Source of the DNA: Planctomycetia bacterium
GTDB lineage: Bacteria; Planctomycetota; Planctomycetia; Pirellulales; UBA1268
NCBI GenBank assembly: GCA_026401035.1
Contig: JAPLNR010000062.1
Location: 78,925 to 142,924, forward strand
DNA length: 64,000 nucleotides
Reading direction: 5' to 3'
Positions 17,849-26,770 of the stretch are shown piece after piece. Both the position numbers and the translations under genes were made by a program. Under the pieces are notes generated by a model that saw nothing but the letters and a program-made list of their open reading frames with translations, was not told the origin of the DNA and did no database searches. The stretch's first letter is position 1. Each line of letters starts with the position of its first letter.

Positions 17849-19096
17849 CTAGAACCTGTCGCGGGCGACCATCGGGCGGTCGGCCCCGAGTTCACCGTCG
17901 AGTTCGTAGGGAAGCGAGCGGACGTAGTTCACGATGTGCCAGATGTCCTCGGGGGGAACGGTGCCCTTGGCCGCGGGCATCGGAGCCCCGTTGATGCCCG
18001 CGTGGATGCGATAGTAGAGGTCGAGTGGCCGCCGACCGCCGCGGTAAATGCCGTGGCGGAGGTTCCGCGGCGGGATCGTTCGCGGCGCCAGTGCATCGCC
18101 GTCGAGCACTCCGTGAAACTTCTCGAGCCAGGCCAGCTGGGCGCGGTGCTCGGCGAGTTCGTCCGGGCTCATGCCGGCCGTGGAGGCTTCGCGGGCCTTG
18201 GCGGCGCCGCTCTTCACTTCCTTTTCCACTTCGACGATGGCCTTGTTCCAGTCGTCGTAGTCGTTGGCCTGACCGTCGCCGAGCCCCGTCACGCCATGGC
18301 ATTTCACGCAGTTGGCCTTGTCGCCGTAGAAGAGTTCCTTGCCCTTGGCGATCGACGCGACGAGATCGATGTCGGACGGCATCTCGGGAACCTGGATCTC
18401 GGCGTCCGCCGCGGCCCGCCATTTCTCGGCCGCCGGCGTCAGCGTTTCGTACACGAGAAACTCGCGGGTCTCCGGGAGTTTGCCGCCGGCGTCGTCGTCG
18501 AGCTCGAAAAAGGCCCGCATCAACGCAAGTTCCGTCTCGCCGCGAATGGTCAGATACTTGACGTATTCGGCGAGGGCGTCGACCTGGATCTCGGGAAGCA
18601 ACGCGAAAGACGGCATCGAGGTGCCCGCAATCCCGTTGTGAAGAACGCGAACAAGGTCGGCGTGCGTCGGCTTATCGGCCCGTTCAGTGCTCTTGAATTT
18701 GAAGACACCTGGCCGGTAATCCCGCGGATAGGGATTGAGAAACGCGGCCGTGGGGCCAAGGGCGTCGCCCGTCACGCCATGGCAGTGGGCACAATGCTCA
18801 CGGTAGAGGCCGTTCTTTCGGCCGACGATGTCGCTGCGGACAGGACCGGCCGCCAGCCGCAATTTCGACTCATCGAGGCCCGTTTCGGGCAGGGCGACCG
18901 GATCATCGGGCGTGCCAAACATCGCCAACAGCACGGTGGCCACCTGCCGCTCCTGATCCACGGTGAGCCGCTGCTTCGTGGCCTCCACCATGTTGGGGCG
19001 AAACGACGCAGAGGGAGTGGGACCACAGCCGACGGCGACCAGCAGCAGCCAGGCCGTCGCGGACAGCAGAACGATGTTGTGGCGAGCCTTGATCAT
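17849..19096 (-). CDS. Dihaem c-type cytochrome lipoprotein
   Basis: This 415-residue protein has a lipoprotein signal (LLLVAVGCGPTPS, Cys near 20) and two haem-binding motifs, CAHCH (near residue 105) and CVKCH (near 266). Each is followed by a GVTGDALGP- or GVTGLGDG-type segment as in class I cytochromes c. A long helical linker separates the domains. It is anchored in a membrane and lies immediately before coxB, so it most likely shuttles electrons to the CuA centre, or bridges the octaheme cytochrome and the oxidase. The start at 19096 gives a clean signal sequence 13 bases after the upstream gene; longer in-frame starts overlap that gene. Confidence 0.85.
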   Translation of the reverse strand: MIKARHNIVLLSATAWLLLVAVGCGPTPSASFRPNMVEATKQRLTVDQERQVATVLLAMFGTPDDPVALPETGLDESKLRLAAGPVRSDIVGRKNGLYREHCAHCHGVTGDALGPTAAFLNPYPRDYRPGVFKFKSTERADKPTHADLVRVLHNGIAGTSMPSFALLPEIQVDALAEYVKYLTIRGETELALMRAFFELDDDAGGKLPETREFLVYETLTPAAEKWRAAADAEIQVPEMPSDIDLVASIAKGKELFYGDKANCVKCHGVTGLGDGQANDYDDWNKAIVEVEKEVKSGAAKAREASTAGMSPDELAEHRAQLAWLEKFHGVLDGDALAPRTIPPRNLRHGIYRGGRRPLDLYYRIHAGINGAPMPAAKGTVPPEDIWHIVNYVRSLPYELDGELGADRPMVARDRF

Positions 19097-19109
19097 GATG
19101 GTTGTTGGG

Positions 19110-20003
19110 TTAGGTGCCGATCGCCGATGCCGGAACCTCGAGCGTTCCGACGTCCTTGACTTCATCCGCCTCGATTTTGATTTGAAACCGCCCCTTGGGC
19201 GTCCATTTGAGCTCCGGCTTGTCGAGACCGAGCGCTCCGTTGGGCCCGGTGGCCCGCTCGTGCCAGACCTGCAGTTCAAGCGGCTCTCCCGCCGGCAGGT
19301 CGGGGATCGTGAACGATCCATCTGCCGCACTCACCGCCACGTAGCCGTCCTTGCGAAAGACCGCATATGCCTTCATCCACGGATGGATGTTGCAGGTGAC
19401 CATCGTCGGCATGCCCGTCTCACTCTCCGGCTTGTAGACCGTGCCCTGACCGGAGGGAATGAGCTGGTTGAAGGCCGTGCCGGCGATGTTCGTGTTGTGG
19501 CCGATCGGATCGCTGTTTTTGACGTCGACTGGCTGGCCCACACGGGCGGCAAGCACCGGGGAGAGAAACTCACACTGCTTTTGGTCGAAGACAACGGGCG
19601 TTTGCGGGGGAGTTGCCTCCTTCACGCGGCTGGTCTTCCGTGCAAAAACGACGACATTCGCGAGCCCCTTCGACGACGGATCGACCAGGAGCGAGCGGTC
19701 GAGCAGTTTCATCCCGGCTTTCGAACAGACTTCCATGTCCTTGTCGGCATTGAGCGGCTTCGGTGCGCCGGGGTCTCCGGCGAACACGAACCGCCCCTTG
19801 AGTGTGCCCCATCCCGTGCCGGACGCAGCCGCTGCTGCCCCGCCACCGGCGGCGGTCGTGCTCGCAAGCACGACGCGAAGCTGCTTCGCGGCATCGACGT
19901 CGGCCGTCGGCGACTCGACCCTCTCCGACATGCAACCCGAGGTCAGCACGACAAAGGCCGCGAGCCACACGCACCGACGACTATTTGTTGAACAGGCTTG
20001 CAT
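19110..20003 (-). CDS. Cupredoxin-like lipoprotein B
   Basis: This 297-residue protein begins with a lipoprotein signal (VWLAAFVVLTSGC). Its core, from about residue 65, parallels the upstream gene product: WGTLKGRFVFAGDPG, then KNSDPIGHNTNI and MVTCNIHPWMKAYAVF. The histidine in GHN together with C-N-I-H-P-W-M could make a type 1 copper site (His, Cys, His, Met). The C-terminal part (GSFTIPDLPAGEPLELQVWHE) is a carboxypeptidase-regulatory-like beta domain. It is likely an extracytoplasmic electron carrier or a copper protein of the respiratory locus. The ATG at 20003 overlaps the upstream paralogue by 23 bases. Confidence 0.78.
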   Translation of the reverse strand: MQACSTNSRRCVWLAAFVVLTSGCMSERVESPTADVDAAKQLRVVLASTTAAGGGAAAAASGTGWGTLKGRFVFAGDPGAPKPLNADKDMEVCSKAGMKLLDRSLLVDPSSKGLANVVVFARKTSRVKEATPPQTPVVFDQKQCEFLSPVLAARVGQPVDVKNSDPIGHNTNIAGTAFNQLIPSGQGTVYKPESETGMPTMVTCNIHPWMKAYAVFRKDGYVAVSAADGSFTIPDLPAGEPLELQVWHERATGPNGALGLDKPELKWTPKGRFQIKIEADEVKDVGTLEVPASAIGT

Positions 20004-20778
20004 CGAGCACCATCTCTCCCAAGTCATTGTCGCCGGCGGTGACCTTCACCTTCTTGCGTCCCTTGGCGATCTTCTCCGCCTTGCCACCGATGGTGACCTC
20101 GCCGACATAGCCGGCCTTTTCATGCCAGAGCTGGAGTTCCAGCTCCGCGCCGGCGGGAACGTTCTTGATCTCGAACGTGCCATCGGCCTTGGACACGGCC
20201 GCATAGGGGTTAGGCCGCACGACCAGCCAGGACTTCATCCAGGGGTGGATATTGCACGTGATCTGGGCCGGGATCGCCTCGTCGCTGGACAAGGTCATCG
20301 TGGTCTCGCCGCCGGCGGGGATCAGGCTGTTGGACGGCGGATTCTTGATCGTTGCCACGTTGCTGTTGTGGCCGACCGTATCGGAATTCTTGAGCACGAG
20401 CGTCTGTCCGGTCTGCACGAAGGCCACATGCGGCTCGAAGCGGCAATTCTTGTTGTCGAGCACGATCTTTTCGCTCTTGGTGGCTGCCAGATCGGGGTGA
20501 ATCTTCACTCCCTTGTCGCGGACGAAGATGACGACGTTTGCCACACCCTTGTCGGCGGCGACGACCATCTCCTCATTGAGCAGTTTGTGCTTGCCGCAAA
20601 CTTCGACGTCCTTGTCGGCCTTGAGTTCGATCGGCGTGGGGACGGCGCCACCGAATGTGAACCGGCCCTTGATGGTGCCCCATTCATCGGCCGTGGCCAC
20701 GAGCGGGAGGCACGCCAGGGTGACGGCGACGAGCGCCGAGCGGGTGGCGGCATGGAGTCGAAGCGGGCAGCAGGACAT
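19981..20778 (-). CDS. Cupredoxin-like exported protein A
   Basis: This 265-residue protein has a signal peptide (AALVAVTLACLPLVATA-like, residues 10-30; no clear lipobox). The same architecture as its neighbour follows: WGTIKGRFTFGGAVP, KNSDTVGHNSNV, ITCNIHPWMKSWLVV and GTFEIKNVPAGAELELQLWHE. The GHN histidine and C-x2-H-x2-M are the expected ligands of a mononuclear copper site. The two paralogues are tandem and overlapping, indicating a local duplication, one soluble and one lipid-anchored. It follows the octaheme cytochrome gene after 53 bases and precedes the dihaem cytochrome, so it is placed to move electrons between the two, which is inference. Confidence 0.8.
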   Translation of the reverse strand: MSCCPLRLHAATRSALVAVTLACLPLVATADEWGTIKGRFTFGGAVPTPIELKADKDVEVCGKHKLLNEEMVVAADKGVANVVIFVRDKGVKIHPDLAATKSEKIVLDNKNCRFEPHVAFVQTGQTLVLKNSDTVGHNSNVATIKNPPSNSLIPAGGETTMTLSSDEAIPAQITCNIHPWMKSWLVVRPNPYAAVSKADGTFEIKNVPAGAELELQLWHEKAGYVGEVTIGGKAEKIAKGRKKVKVTAGDNDLGEMVLDASLFNK

Positions 20779-20831
20779 GGGATGTCTCCGGGGGCGAGAG
20801 AACGGGGTCGACGGGGAACGGGATCGCACCA

Positions 20832-23800
20832 CTAGTTTAGCGCAACTCCGGGGCTACGGGAGGGATCGGGCCGCGGAATGGCCGGATTTTGTGCCGTTGG
20901 CACCGGTGCCGGATCGGCTGCCGACGGGGCTGGATTCCGGGCCTGCGGCTGGGGAGCCGGCTGGGAAGGTCGTGGTGGCTCCGCCGGTTGCTGCCGCAGG
21001 TAGGCTTCGAGGGACAGGTTCTTCTTGGCGAACAGGTCGAAGTGCATGAGCAGATCGGTCAACGCGTCGAGCTGCTGCTCGCTCGTGCCCTTGTAGAGAT
21101 CCTGGCTCACGGGCTTGTCGAACGGGATGTTTACCGGCATGCCCGTGTACGGCAGGAACCGCTTCGGATTGGCGATCCAGTCATGCACGTAGTCCGGCCG
21201 CAGTCGCTCGTGCACCCGCTCGAGTTGCGGCGCGAGTGCCTTCAGGTTACCCGGCGGGGCATAGCTGCCCACGAGATGGCACTTCACACAGTAGTTGTTG
21301 TTGGTGACGATCTTGAGCGCGCCCTCCAAGTGGCCCGGATAGGCCTGCTCCTTCACGGCCACCGAACTCTCGTCGAGCCGCGGGTCATAGACGTAGGGGT
21401 ATTCCGTGCCGGCCACAGCCGCGAAGTAATTGACGAGCGCCGCAGCCTCCGACGACTGGAAGTTGAACTTCGGCATCCGCATCACGACCGGCGGCCGGAT
21501 CGGATGCGGATTGAGAAGGAACTTGTGGAGCCAGCCCGACTGGACCTTCTTTCCCTCGCCCGCCAGCGGCGGCGGGAGCCAGCCCCAGGCGTCGTCGGGT
21601 TTGACGTTGGGATTCACCTGCTTCTCGTCGGCGATCACCACCGGGAAGAGCAGTCGCGCAAGTTCGCCACCTTTGGAGGGATAGTGGCGACCGGCCTGAA
21701 TCGCATCTTCGGGAACCAGCACGTTTTGACTGCCCACCTGCCGTGGCTCACCGTCGACGAGCGCGTCTTGCCAGAGCATGACCTGCCGATGCGGAACCAC
21801 CTCGGTATCCCCCTCCTCGACCGGCACACCATCCTCGTCGACGAGTTGCGGCTTGCCAGTGACCGGGTCGAGCACGGGCATGCCGATGAGCGACGTATGC
21901 CGGCGACCCTGCCGGTCGGTGACGAGAGACTTGTCGACCTGCTGCGGCGTGAAGTGCGGCGATAGGAAGGGATAATCAGCGGCGGCCTGGGCGGTGCCGA
22001 GCGATTCCGGCTTGTAGCGGAGATCCCAGCGGTCCATCTGCAGCGTGTGGCACCCGCCGCAGTTGTACTGCTCGGCCACGACGAGCCCCTTGAGCCGGGC
22101 CTCTTCGCGAGGCGAGGGGTTGTAGACGAACTGCGGGGCGGGTGGCTCGGCCACGAGCCCCAGCACGAAGGTCATCACCGCCTCACGCTGTTCGGCACTG
22201 AACGGGAACTGCGGCATGCGGTACCGCTCGTTGTAGCTCTTGTTTTCCGCCTTCTTGTAATCGTAGCTCCGCGGCTGTCGCAGCTTCTGCCAGAGGAAGC
22301 CTTCGCGCTCGTGGGCGAGGAGTTTCTCGAGGAAGAACCCGGTGTCGGGATCGACCGATTCGGGCGTCACGTGGCCCGCGACAGCCGACGCATAGGCGAG
22401 ATCCGGAGCCAGGGGTTCATCGGCTGGAGCCTTCCCGGCAGCGTCGGCCATGGTCTTCTCAGCGGCCGCTGTCTCGCCGGTGGTGGCACCGTGGTGCGCG
22501 TCAGGGCCGTGATGGCCTCCGCCATGGCCATGCTCGAGTTGATGCATCACGAAGTGCGCGACCTGCTCGAAGGCGATCTTCGAGGATTCCTTACGGCCCC
22601 AGTCAGCCAACGCGGCACCGGCGGCCTTGCCGTCTTCAAAACCGGGGATGTCGTGGCAGGAATAGCAGGCAAGCTTGGCGATCGTCTTCTTGCCGATGTA
22701 CTTGAGCAGCACGGCATCCCGCTGCGGGCCGTTCATGCCGAGCAGCATCCGCTCGTCGCCCAGGATGTTCGCCTGATCAGCGCTGAGGCCGTTCTTGAGC
22801 ACGTCCGCGGCCTTGGCTGCCGTGAACCGATCCTTGAGGTACATCATCGCGAGTTCATCGGTCGCCTGCCGCTCGTCGGCGGTGAGCGAGCCCGCGGCCG
22901 GAATGTCGCTCGGCTTCCAGTTCTCGGTCGAGCCCATCAGGTAGGCGGTCGCATCGGCGGCCGGGTCACTCACCTTGCCGTCGGCGAGCGTGACCGGCTC
23001 GAGCAGCACGTTGGGCATGATCGTCTTGGGATGGTAACGGGCTGGCTCGCGAAGCCAGCTGTAGAGCCAGGCCGGCCCATTGGGATGGGATGCGGTCTTC
23101 GCGCCGACCCGCGAGAGATTCGGACCGTGGTTGCTCGTCGCCTCGGGGAAGTCGGCATGCTGGTGGCAGGCCAGACAGCCGCGCACCTGAAACACCTTCT
23201 TACCGCGTTCAATGTCGGGCGCGGCCGTGATGCCGTCATACTGCTTCACGTAGTCGAAGGGGGCGCTGGCCGCGAGCATGTAGTTGACCATCGAGCGAAT
23301 CTCGATCGGCTCATACCGCTTCGATTCCTCGAGCCCCTTGCCCTCGAGGTGCTCCCACAGGCCGAAGAACCGCGGCATCTTCGTCGAGGGGCGGAAGTCC
23401 TGCGGATTGCGGAGCCATGAATAGAGCCAGTCGAAGCCGACCTTGCTCGCCACGTGCCGCAGGGACGGGCCCACCTTGGGGAATCCGCCCGGCGTTTCCG
23501 GCTCCTTGAGCAGCGACGACAATTCGTGCGACCGCCTCGAGAGCTTGGCATCGGCTCCGGCGGCTGCATCGCGTTCGATCGCATCCCGCAGCCGCTCACG
23601 CGATTGCGCGCCGTCGGGGCTCGAGCGGACATCCTCCACCCATCGTGCGACGGTGCCGCCCAATGCGGTCAAGCCAGGGTCGGTGGCGAGCGACTCCGCC
23701 ACTTCGTGATAGTTCGGCGCCAGCCGCATGTCGGGACCGATCCGCTTTTCGGGACCCGACCAGCCGTTGATCTCGTGGCAGCCGTAGCAGCCGTACTGAC

Positions 23801-25400
23801 GAATCAGGTGATAGCCCTCGACCAGTTTCGGGGCCGGAGGCTCGGGAAACCGCTCGCTGGGCTCGAGATCGACGACCTGATGATGGCACTTCAGGCAGTT
23901 CGATTCCTCGAACCGCTCCGGCAGCATCGGATAGATCCAGTGGTGGTTGTTGAACCAGCCGTATTCGTCATGCCATTCATGGGCCTGCTTCGGCGTATTG
24001 GGCGTGTGCGAAGACCACTTGAAACTCGTGGCACTCCCCTGCCCCTGATGGCAGACCGTGCACCCGAAGGTCTGCATCGGGTGCGGACTCGTCGAGCCCA
24101 CGAAGAGATCCAGGCGGGGATGCGACGAATAGGGCTGCGGCACGCCACGCTGCACGACGAGATCGAGCGGCTTGCCCCAAACCGGAGTCTCGAGCAGCGA
24201 CGTCATGGCCACCTTGCGGGCGAGCGTCTTGCCCCCGTCGATGTCGACGATCACGTCGCCGGGCATGAGTCCGGCTGCCGCCGCCGGGCTTTCAGGGAGC
24301 ACGACGCTGACCGTCGGATCGTCCTGCCGAAAGAGGCCGCGTGGAGCGAGATGCAATCCGTAGGCAGTCTCGAGCCGGGCGTTGGCATCGCCCTCGCCCT
24401 GGGGAGCCGCCATCGGCGTCGGCAGCGAGAGCGTGATCGACTGGGTTTCGCGATAGGCGGGTTCCCCGGGGGCACCCGGCAGCGATTTGTCCATTCCCTT
24501 GTGGCACGTCGTGCAGCGGTCGAACCGGGCGACGTCGCGGAAATTATTGTTGAGCGTCAGCTGCGGCAGCCAGATCTGATCGACCCGCAGCGGACCATTG
24601 AACGCGTCGAGCACCGGAAGTTCGAGAACCGTCTTGCCGACGTTGGGCGCGCGATCCTTGAGCGTCTTGGAGAGCTGCAGCAACTTCTGCCGATGGTCGG
24701 CGAGCGCCTTCGCGGCGGAGTCTTCATTGGCCGTGAGCTGCCGCAGGATCGCCTCCAGCGCCTTGCGGTGCGTGTTGGCGGCCTGATTTTCCAGGGTCGC
24801 CGTGGCAACCTGGGCCCGCTTGGCGTCGGCAATCGCGAGGAACGCGTCGAGCTTTTCCTGAGCGTCGCCCGCAGCCACGGCCAACTCGTAGTCGGCACGG
24901 CCCTTGTCGAGTTCGGCCTTGCGGAGCTTCAGTTCGCCGGCCCGCAGATCCTCGCGAAACTTTGCCCGCTTGGCGATGTCGCGAAACCGCTCGAGCAGGT
25001 CGCCCCGCAGCGTCAGCCGTTCCGCCGGATCGGACTGGTTTCGCAGCATGTCGATGTCGAGCTGGGCAAAATCGGCCGCCTCCGCGTCGGCGGGAACGGT
25101 GCGGGCCTGCTGCAGAAAAGCCTCGGCGAGCGTCGGATCGAGATCGGCCCTGCGGGCAGCAGCGAGAGTGTCTTCAAGCTGCTTCGACTTCTCGCCGTAA
25201 CCGCCGGAATCCTGCTCGTCGACCCGCGCTGCGGCCGACCATGTCTCGAGGGCGCGAAACTCGCGCTGGTATTTCTTCCACGGCCGGTTGTGGTCGACCG
25301 CCAGCATCACGACGGTCGCCAGCAGAAGCAGGATCGCCGACACGCCGAAAACGACGTGCAGGGCTTTGAGATTCCGCCAGGTTTGTTCTGTAGCAGGCAT
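20832..25400 (-). CDS. Octaheme cytochrome c with PDZ domain, bc-complex associated
   Basis: This 1522-residue membrane-anchored protein has one helix near the N-terminus (about 14-34), a long helical region rich in K/E/A/D/R (about 40-270), and eight CxxCH motifs: CTTCH (~295), CTVCH (~447), CLKCH (~503), CYGCH (~541), CLACH (~745), CYSCH (~915), CGGCH (~1117) and CVKCH (~1375). Between the first two lies a PDZ-like domain (about 310-430, with SPAAAAGLMPGDVIVDIDG). A His/Gly-rich stretch (HGHGGGHHGPDAHHG) lies near 950-970, and the C-terminus is Pro-rich. It directly follows the cytochrome b genes in the operon and probably replaces cytochrome c1. I recognise no described family of this architecture. 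Confidence 0.85.
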   Translation of the reverse strand: MPATEQTWRNLKALHVVFGVSAILLLLATVVMLAVDHNRPWKKYQREFRALETWSAAARVDEQDSGGYGEKSKQLEDTLAAARRADLDPTLAEAFLQQARTVPADAEAADFAQLDIDMLRNQSDPAERLTLRGDLLERFRDIAKRAKFREDLRAGELKLRKAELDKGRADYELAVAAGDAQEKLDAFLAIADAKRAQVATATLENQAANTHRKALEAILRQLTANEDSAAKALADHRQKLLQLSKTLKDRAPNVGKTVLELPVLDAFNGPLRVDQIWLPQLTLNNNFRDVARFDRCTTCHKGMDKSLPGAPGEPAYRETQSITLSLPTPMAAPQGEGDANARLETAYGLHLAPRGLFRQDDPTVSVVLPESPAAAAGLMPGDVIVDIDGGKTLARKVAMTSLLETPVWGKPLDLVVQRGVPQPYSSHPRLDLFVGSTSPHPMQTFGCTVCHQGQGSATSFKWSSHTPNTPKQAHEWHDEYGWFNNHHWIYPMLPERFEESNCLKCHHQVVDLEPSERFPEPPAPKLVEGYHLIRQYGCYGCHEINGWSGPEKRIGPDMRLAPNYHEVAESLATDPGLTALGGTVARWVEDVRSSPDGAQSRERLRDAIERDAAAGADAKLSRRSHELSSLLKEPETPGGFPKVGPSLRHVASKVGFDWLYSWLRNPQDFRPSTKMPRFFGLWEHLEGKGLEESKRYEPIEIRSMVNYMLAASAPFDYVKQYDGITAAPDIERGKKVFQVRGCLACHQHADFPEATSNHGPNLSRVGAKTASHPNGPAWLYSWLREPARYHPKTIMPNVLLEPVTLADGKVSDPAADATAYLMGSTENWKPSDIPAAGSLTADERQATDELAMMYLKDRFTAAKAADVLKNGLSADQANILGDERMLLGMNGPQRDAVLLKYIGKKTIAKLACYSCHDIPGFEDGKAAGAALADWGRKESSKIAFEQVAHFVMHQLEHGHGGGHHGPDAHHGATTGETAAAEKTMADAAGKAPADEPLAPDLAYASAVAGHVTPESVDPDTGFFLEKLLAHEREGFLWQKLRQPRSYDYKKAENKSYNERYRMPQFPFSAEQREAVMTFVLGLVAEPPAPQFVYNPSPREEARLKGLVVAEQYNCGGCHTLQMDRWDLRYKPESLGTAQAAADYPFLSPHFTPQQVDKSLVTDRQGRRHTSLIGMPVLDPVTGKPQLVDEDGVPVEEGDTEVVPHRQVMLWQDALVDGEPRQVGSQNVLVPEDAIQAGRHYPSKGGELARLLFPVVIADEKQVNPNVKPDDAWGWLPPPLAGEGKKVQSGWLHKFLLNPHPIRPPVVMRMPKFNFQSSEAAALVNYFAAVAGTEYPYVYDPRLDESSVAVKEQAYPGHLEGALKIVTNNNYCVKCHLVGSYAPPGNLKALAPQLERVHERLRPDYVHDWIANPKRFLPYTGMPVNIPFDKPVSQDLYKGTSEQQLDALTDLLMHFDLFAKKNLSLEAYLRQQPAEPPRPSQPAPQPQARNPAPSAADPAPVPTAQNPAIPRPDPSRSPGVALN

Positions 25401-25435
25401 GGTTGTTTTGACGGGCGTGAAGGACAGGCCCGGCG

Positions 25436-26761
25436 CTAGAAATTGAGCGAGAATTCCGGAATGCTCACGAGATACTTCAAGTTCAGCGTCCAGCGCAGGA
25501 TCATTTTCAAGGGCAACGACAGCATCAGCAGCATGAGATTGGCCATGATCATGTAGCGGATGAAACCCATCTTGGCGAAAAACCCGCGAAAGAAGGTGAC
25601 CGCCAGCAGCGGCGGCAGCAGCAACAGATAGGCACCCACCAGGGCGATCCCGGGCGCCTCACGCAGCAGGATGTAGCCGATCTGCGCCAGCGTGCCGGCC
25701 CCCTGGGGCGCTCGCGGCAGCGGCCTGTCCAGCAGGTTCACCCAGAACATCTGCGGCAGGTCGACGTTGTTGAGGACTTCGACCTTGTAGGGGGTCCAAT
25801 ACTCGAACGGTCCGTAGAAATTCCAGTTTGGTCCGCGGAGAAACGTGCCGAGGATGATCAGCGTGATCCAGAGTTCGAAGAACCCGAACTGGTAAACGAG
25901 GTAGCTGAATTTCCGCTCCTCGATCGAGTAGTAGCCGTTGCCCTTCTTGTTGAAGTCGAGGTATGGCATGGCCATCAGGCCAAAGACAACGAGGCTCGGC
26001 AGCACCACGCCGGCGTACCACGGATCGAAGTACACCAGCATTTCCTGCAGTCCCAGGAAGTACCACGGGGCCTTCGAGGGATTCGGCGTCTTGACGCTCG
26101 AGGCCGGCTCCTCCAGCGGCGCTGGCAGGAAGATCGCCCAGACGAGCAGGAAGGCCGAGACGGCCACCATGCAGATCAGTTCGGTGTAGACGAGATCGGG
26201 CCAGACGAGCACCTTTTCGTCGTCGAGCTTCTCCATCGGAGGCAGGCCCCGGGCGATCCGCTCGTCGTTCACGACCGCCTGTTTCGTGGCCACCCAGGTG
26301 AAGAACGCCAGCAGGAAGACAAGCCCGACGATCGGCACGTTGTCGGGCTTCATCACGATCGCCGCGAAATTCTCGTCGGCCATCGACAGGCCCATGAGGA
26401 CCAGCGCGGCGTTGAACACCGTCCAGGCCACCATTGGCTGGACGAAGAACTTGCGAAACACGAACAGGATCGTGAACAACGCGGTCGTGCCGAGCGTGTA
26501 CAGCATGGGGCCGGAAAGCGTGTTGACCAGGCTTCGGGCTGCCAGCGGCAGAGAGGGCACGAGGCTTTTCGAGCCCGACAGCGCGAGACCCGCAAGCACC
26601 ATCATGACCGACGCGAATACCGACCAAGCGATCGCCCAGCCCGTCTGCTTTTTCTTCTGCCAGAGAATCAGCGCGGCCACGGCGTTCATGAGCGCCAAGG
26701 CCGTGTAGTAGAACCCGAGAAATCCGGCGACGTCTTTGAGAAACAGTCCGTTGGAGTGCAT
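25436..26761 (-). CDS. PetD-like C-terminal cytochrome b subunit with N-terminal extension
   Basis: This 441-residue integral membrane protein has a C-terminal half that resembles cytochrome b subunit IV: PDLVYTELICMVAVSAFLL, then PAPLEEPASSVKTPNPSKAPWYFLGLQEML, where APWYF stands in place of the PEWY/PDWY quinol-site motif. The first 170 residues contain about four extra hydrophobic helices not found in plain PetD. It forms the quinol-oxidising side of the bc-type complex together with the b6-type protein. The gene follows cytochrome b after nine bases and precedes the octaheme cytochrome. The loss of the glutamate of PEWY is notable, because it normally takes part in proton release. Confidence 0.8.
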   Translation of the reverse strand: MHSNGLFLKDVAGFLGFYYTALALMNAVAALILWQKKKQTGWAIAWSVFASVMMVLAGLALSGSKSLVPSLPLAARSLVNTLSGPMLYTLGTTALFTILFVFRKFFVQPMVAWTVFNAALVLMGLSMADENFAAIVMKPDNVPIVGLVFLLAFFTWVATKQAVVNDERIARGLPPMEKLDDEKVLVWPDLVYTELICMVAVSAFLLVWAIFLPAPLEEPASSVKTPNPSKAPWYFLGLQEMLVYFDPWYAGVVLPSLVVFGLMAMPYLDFNKKGNGYYSIEERKFSYLVYQFGFFELWITLIILGTFLRGPNWNFYGPFEYWTPYKVEVLNNVDLPQMFWVNLLDRPLPRAPQGAGTLAQIGYILLREAPGIALVGAYLLLLPPLLAVTFFRGFFAKMGFIRYMIMANLMLLMLSLPLKMILRWTLNLKYLVSIPEFSLNF

Positions 26762-26770
26762 GGGTTTGGG

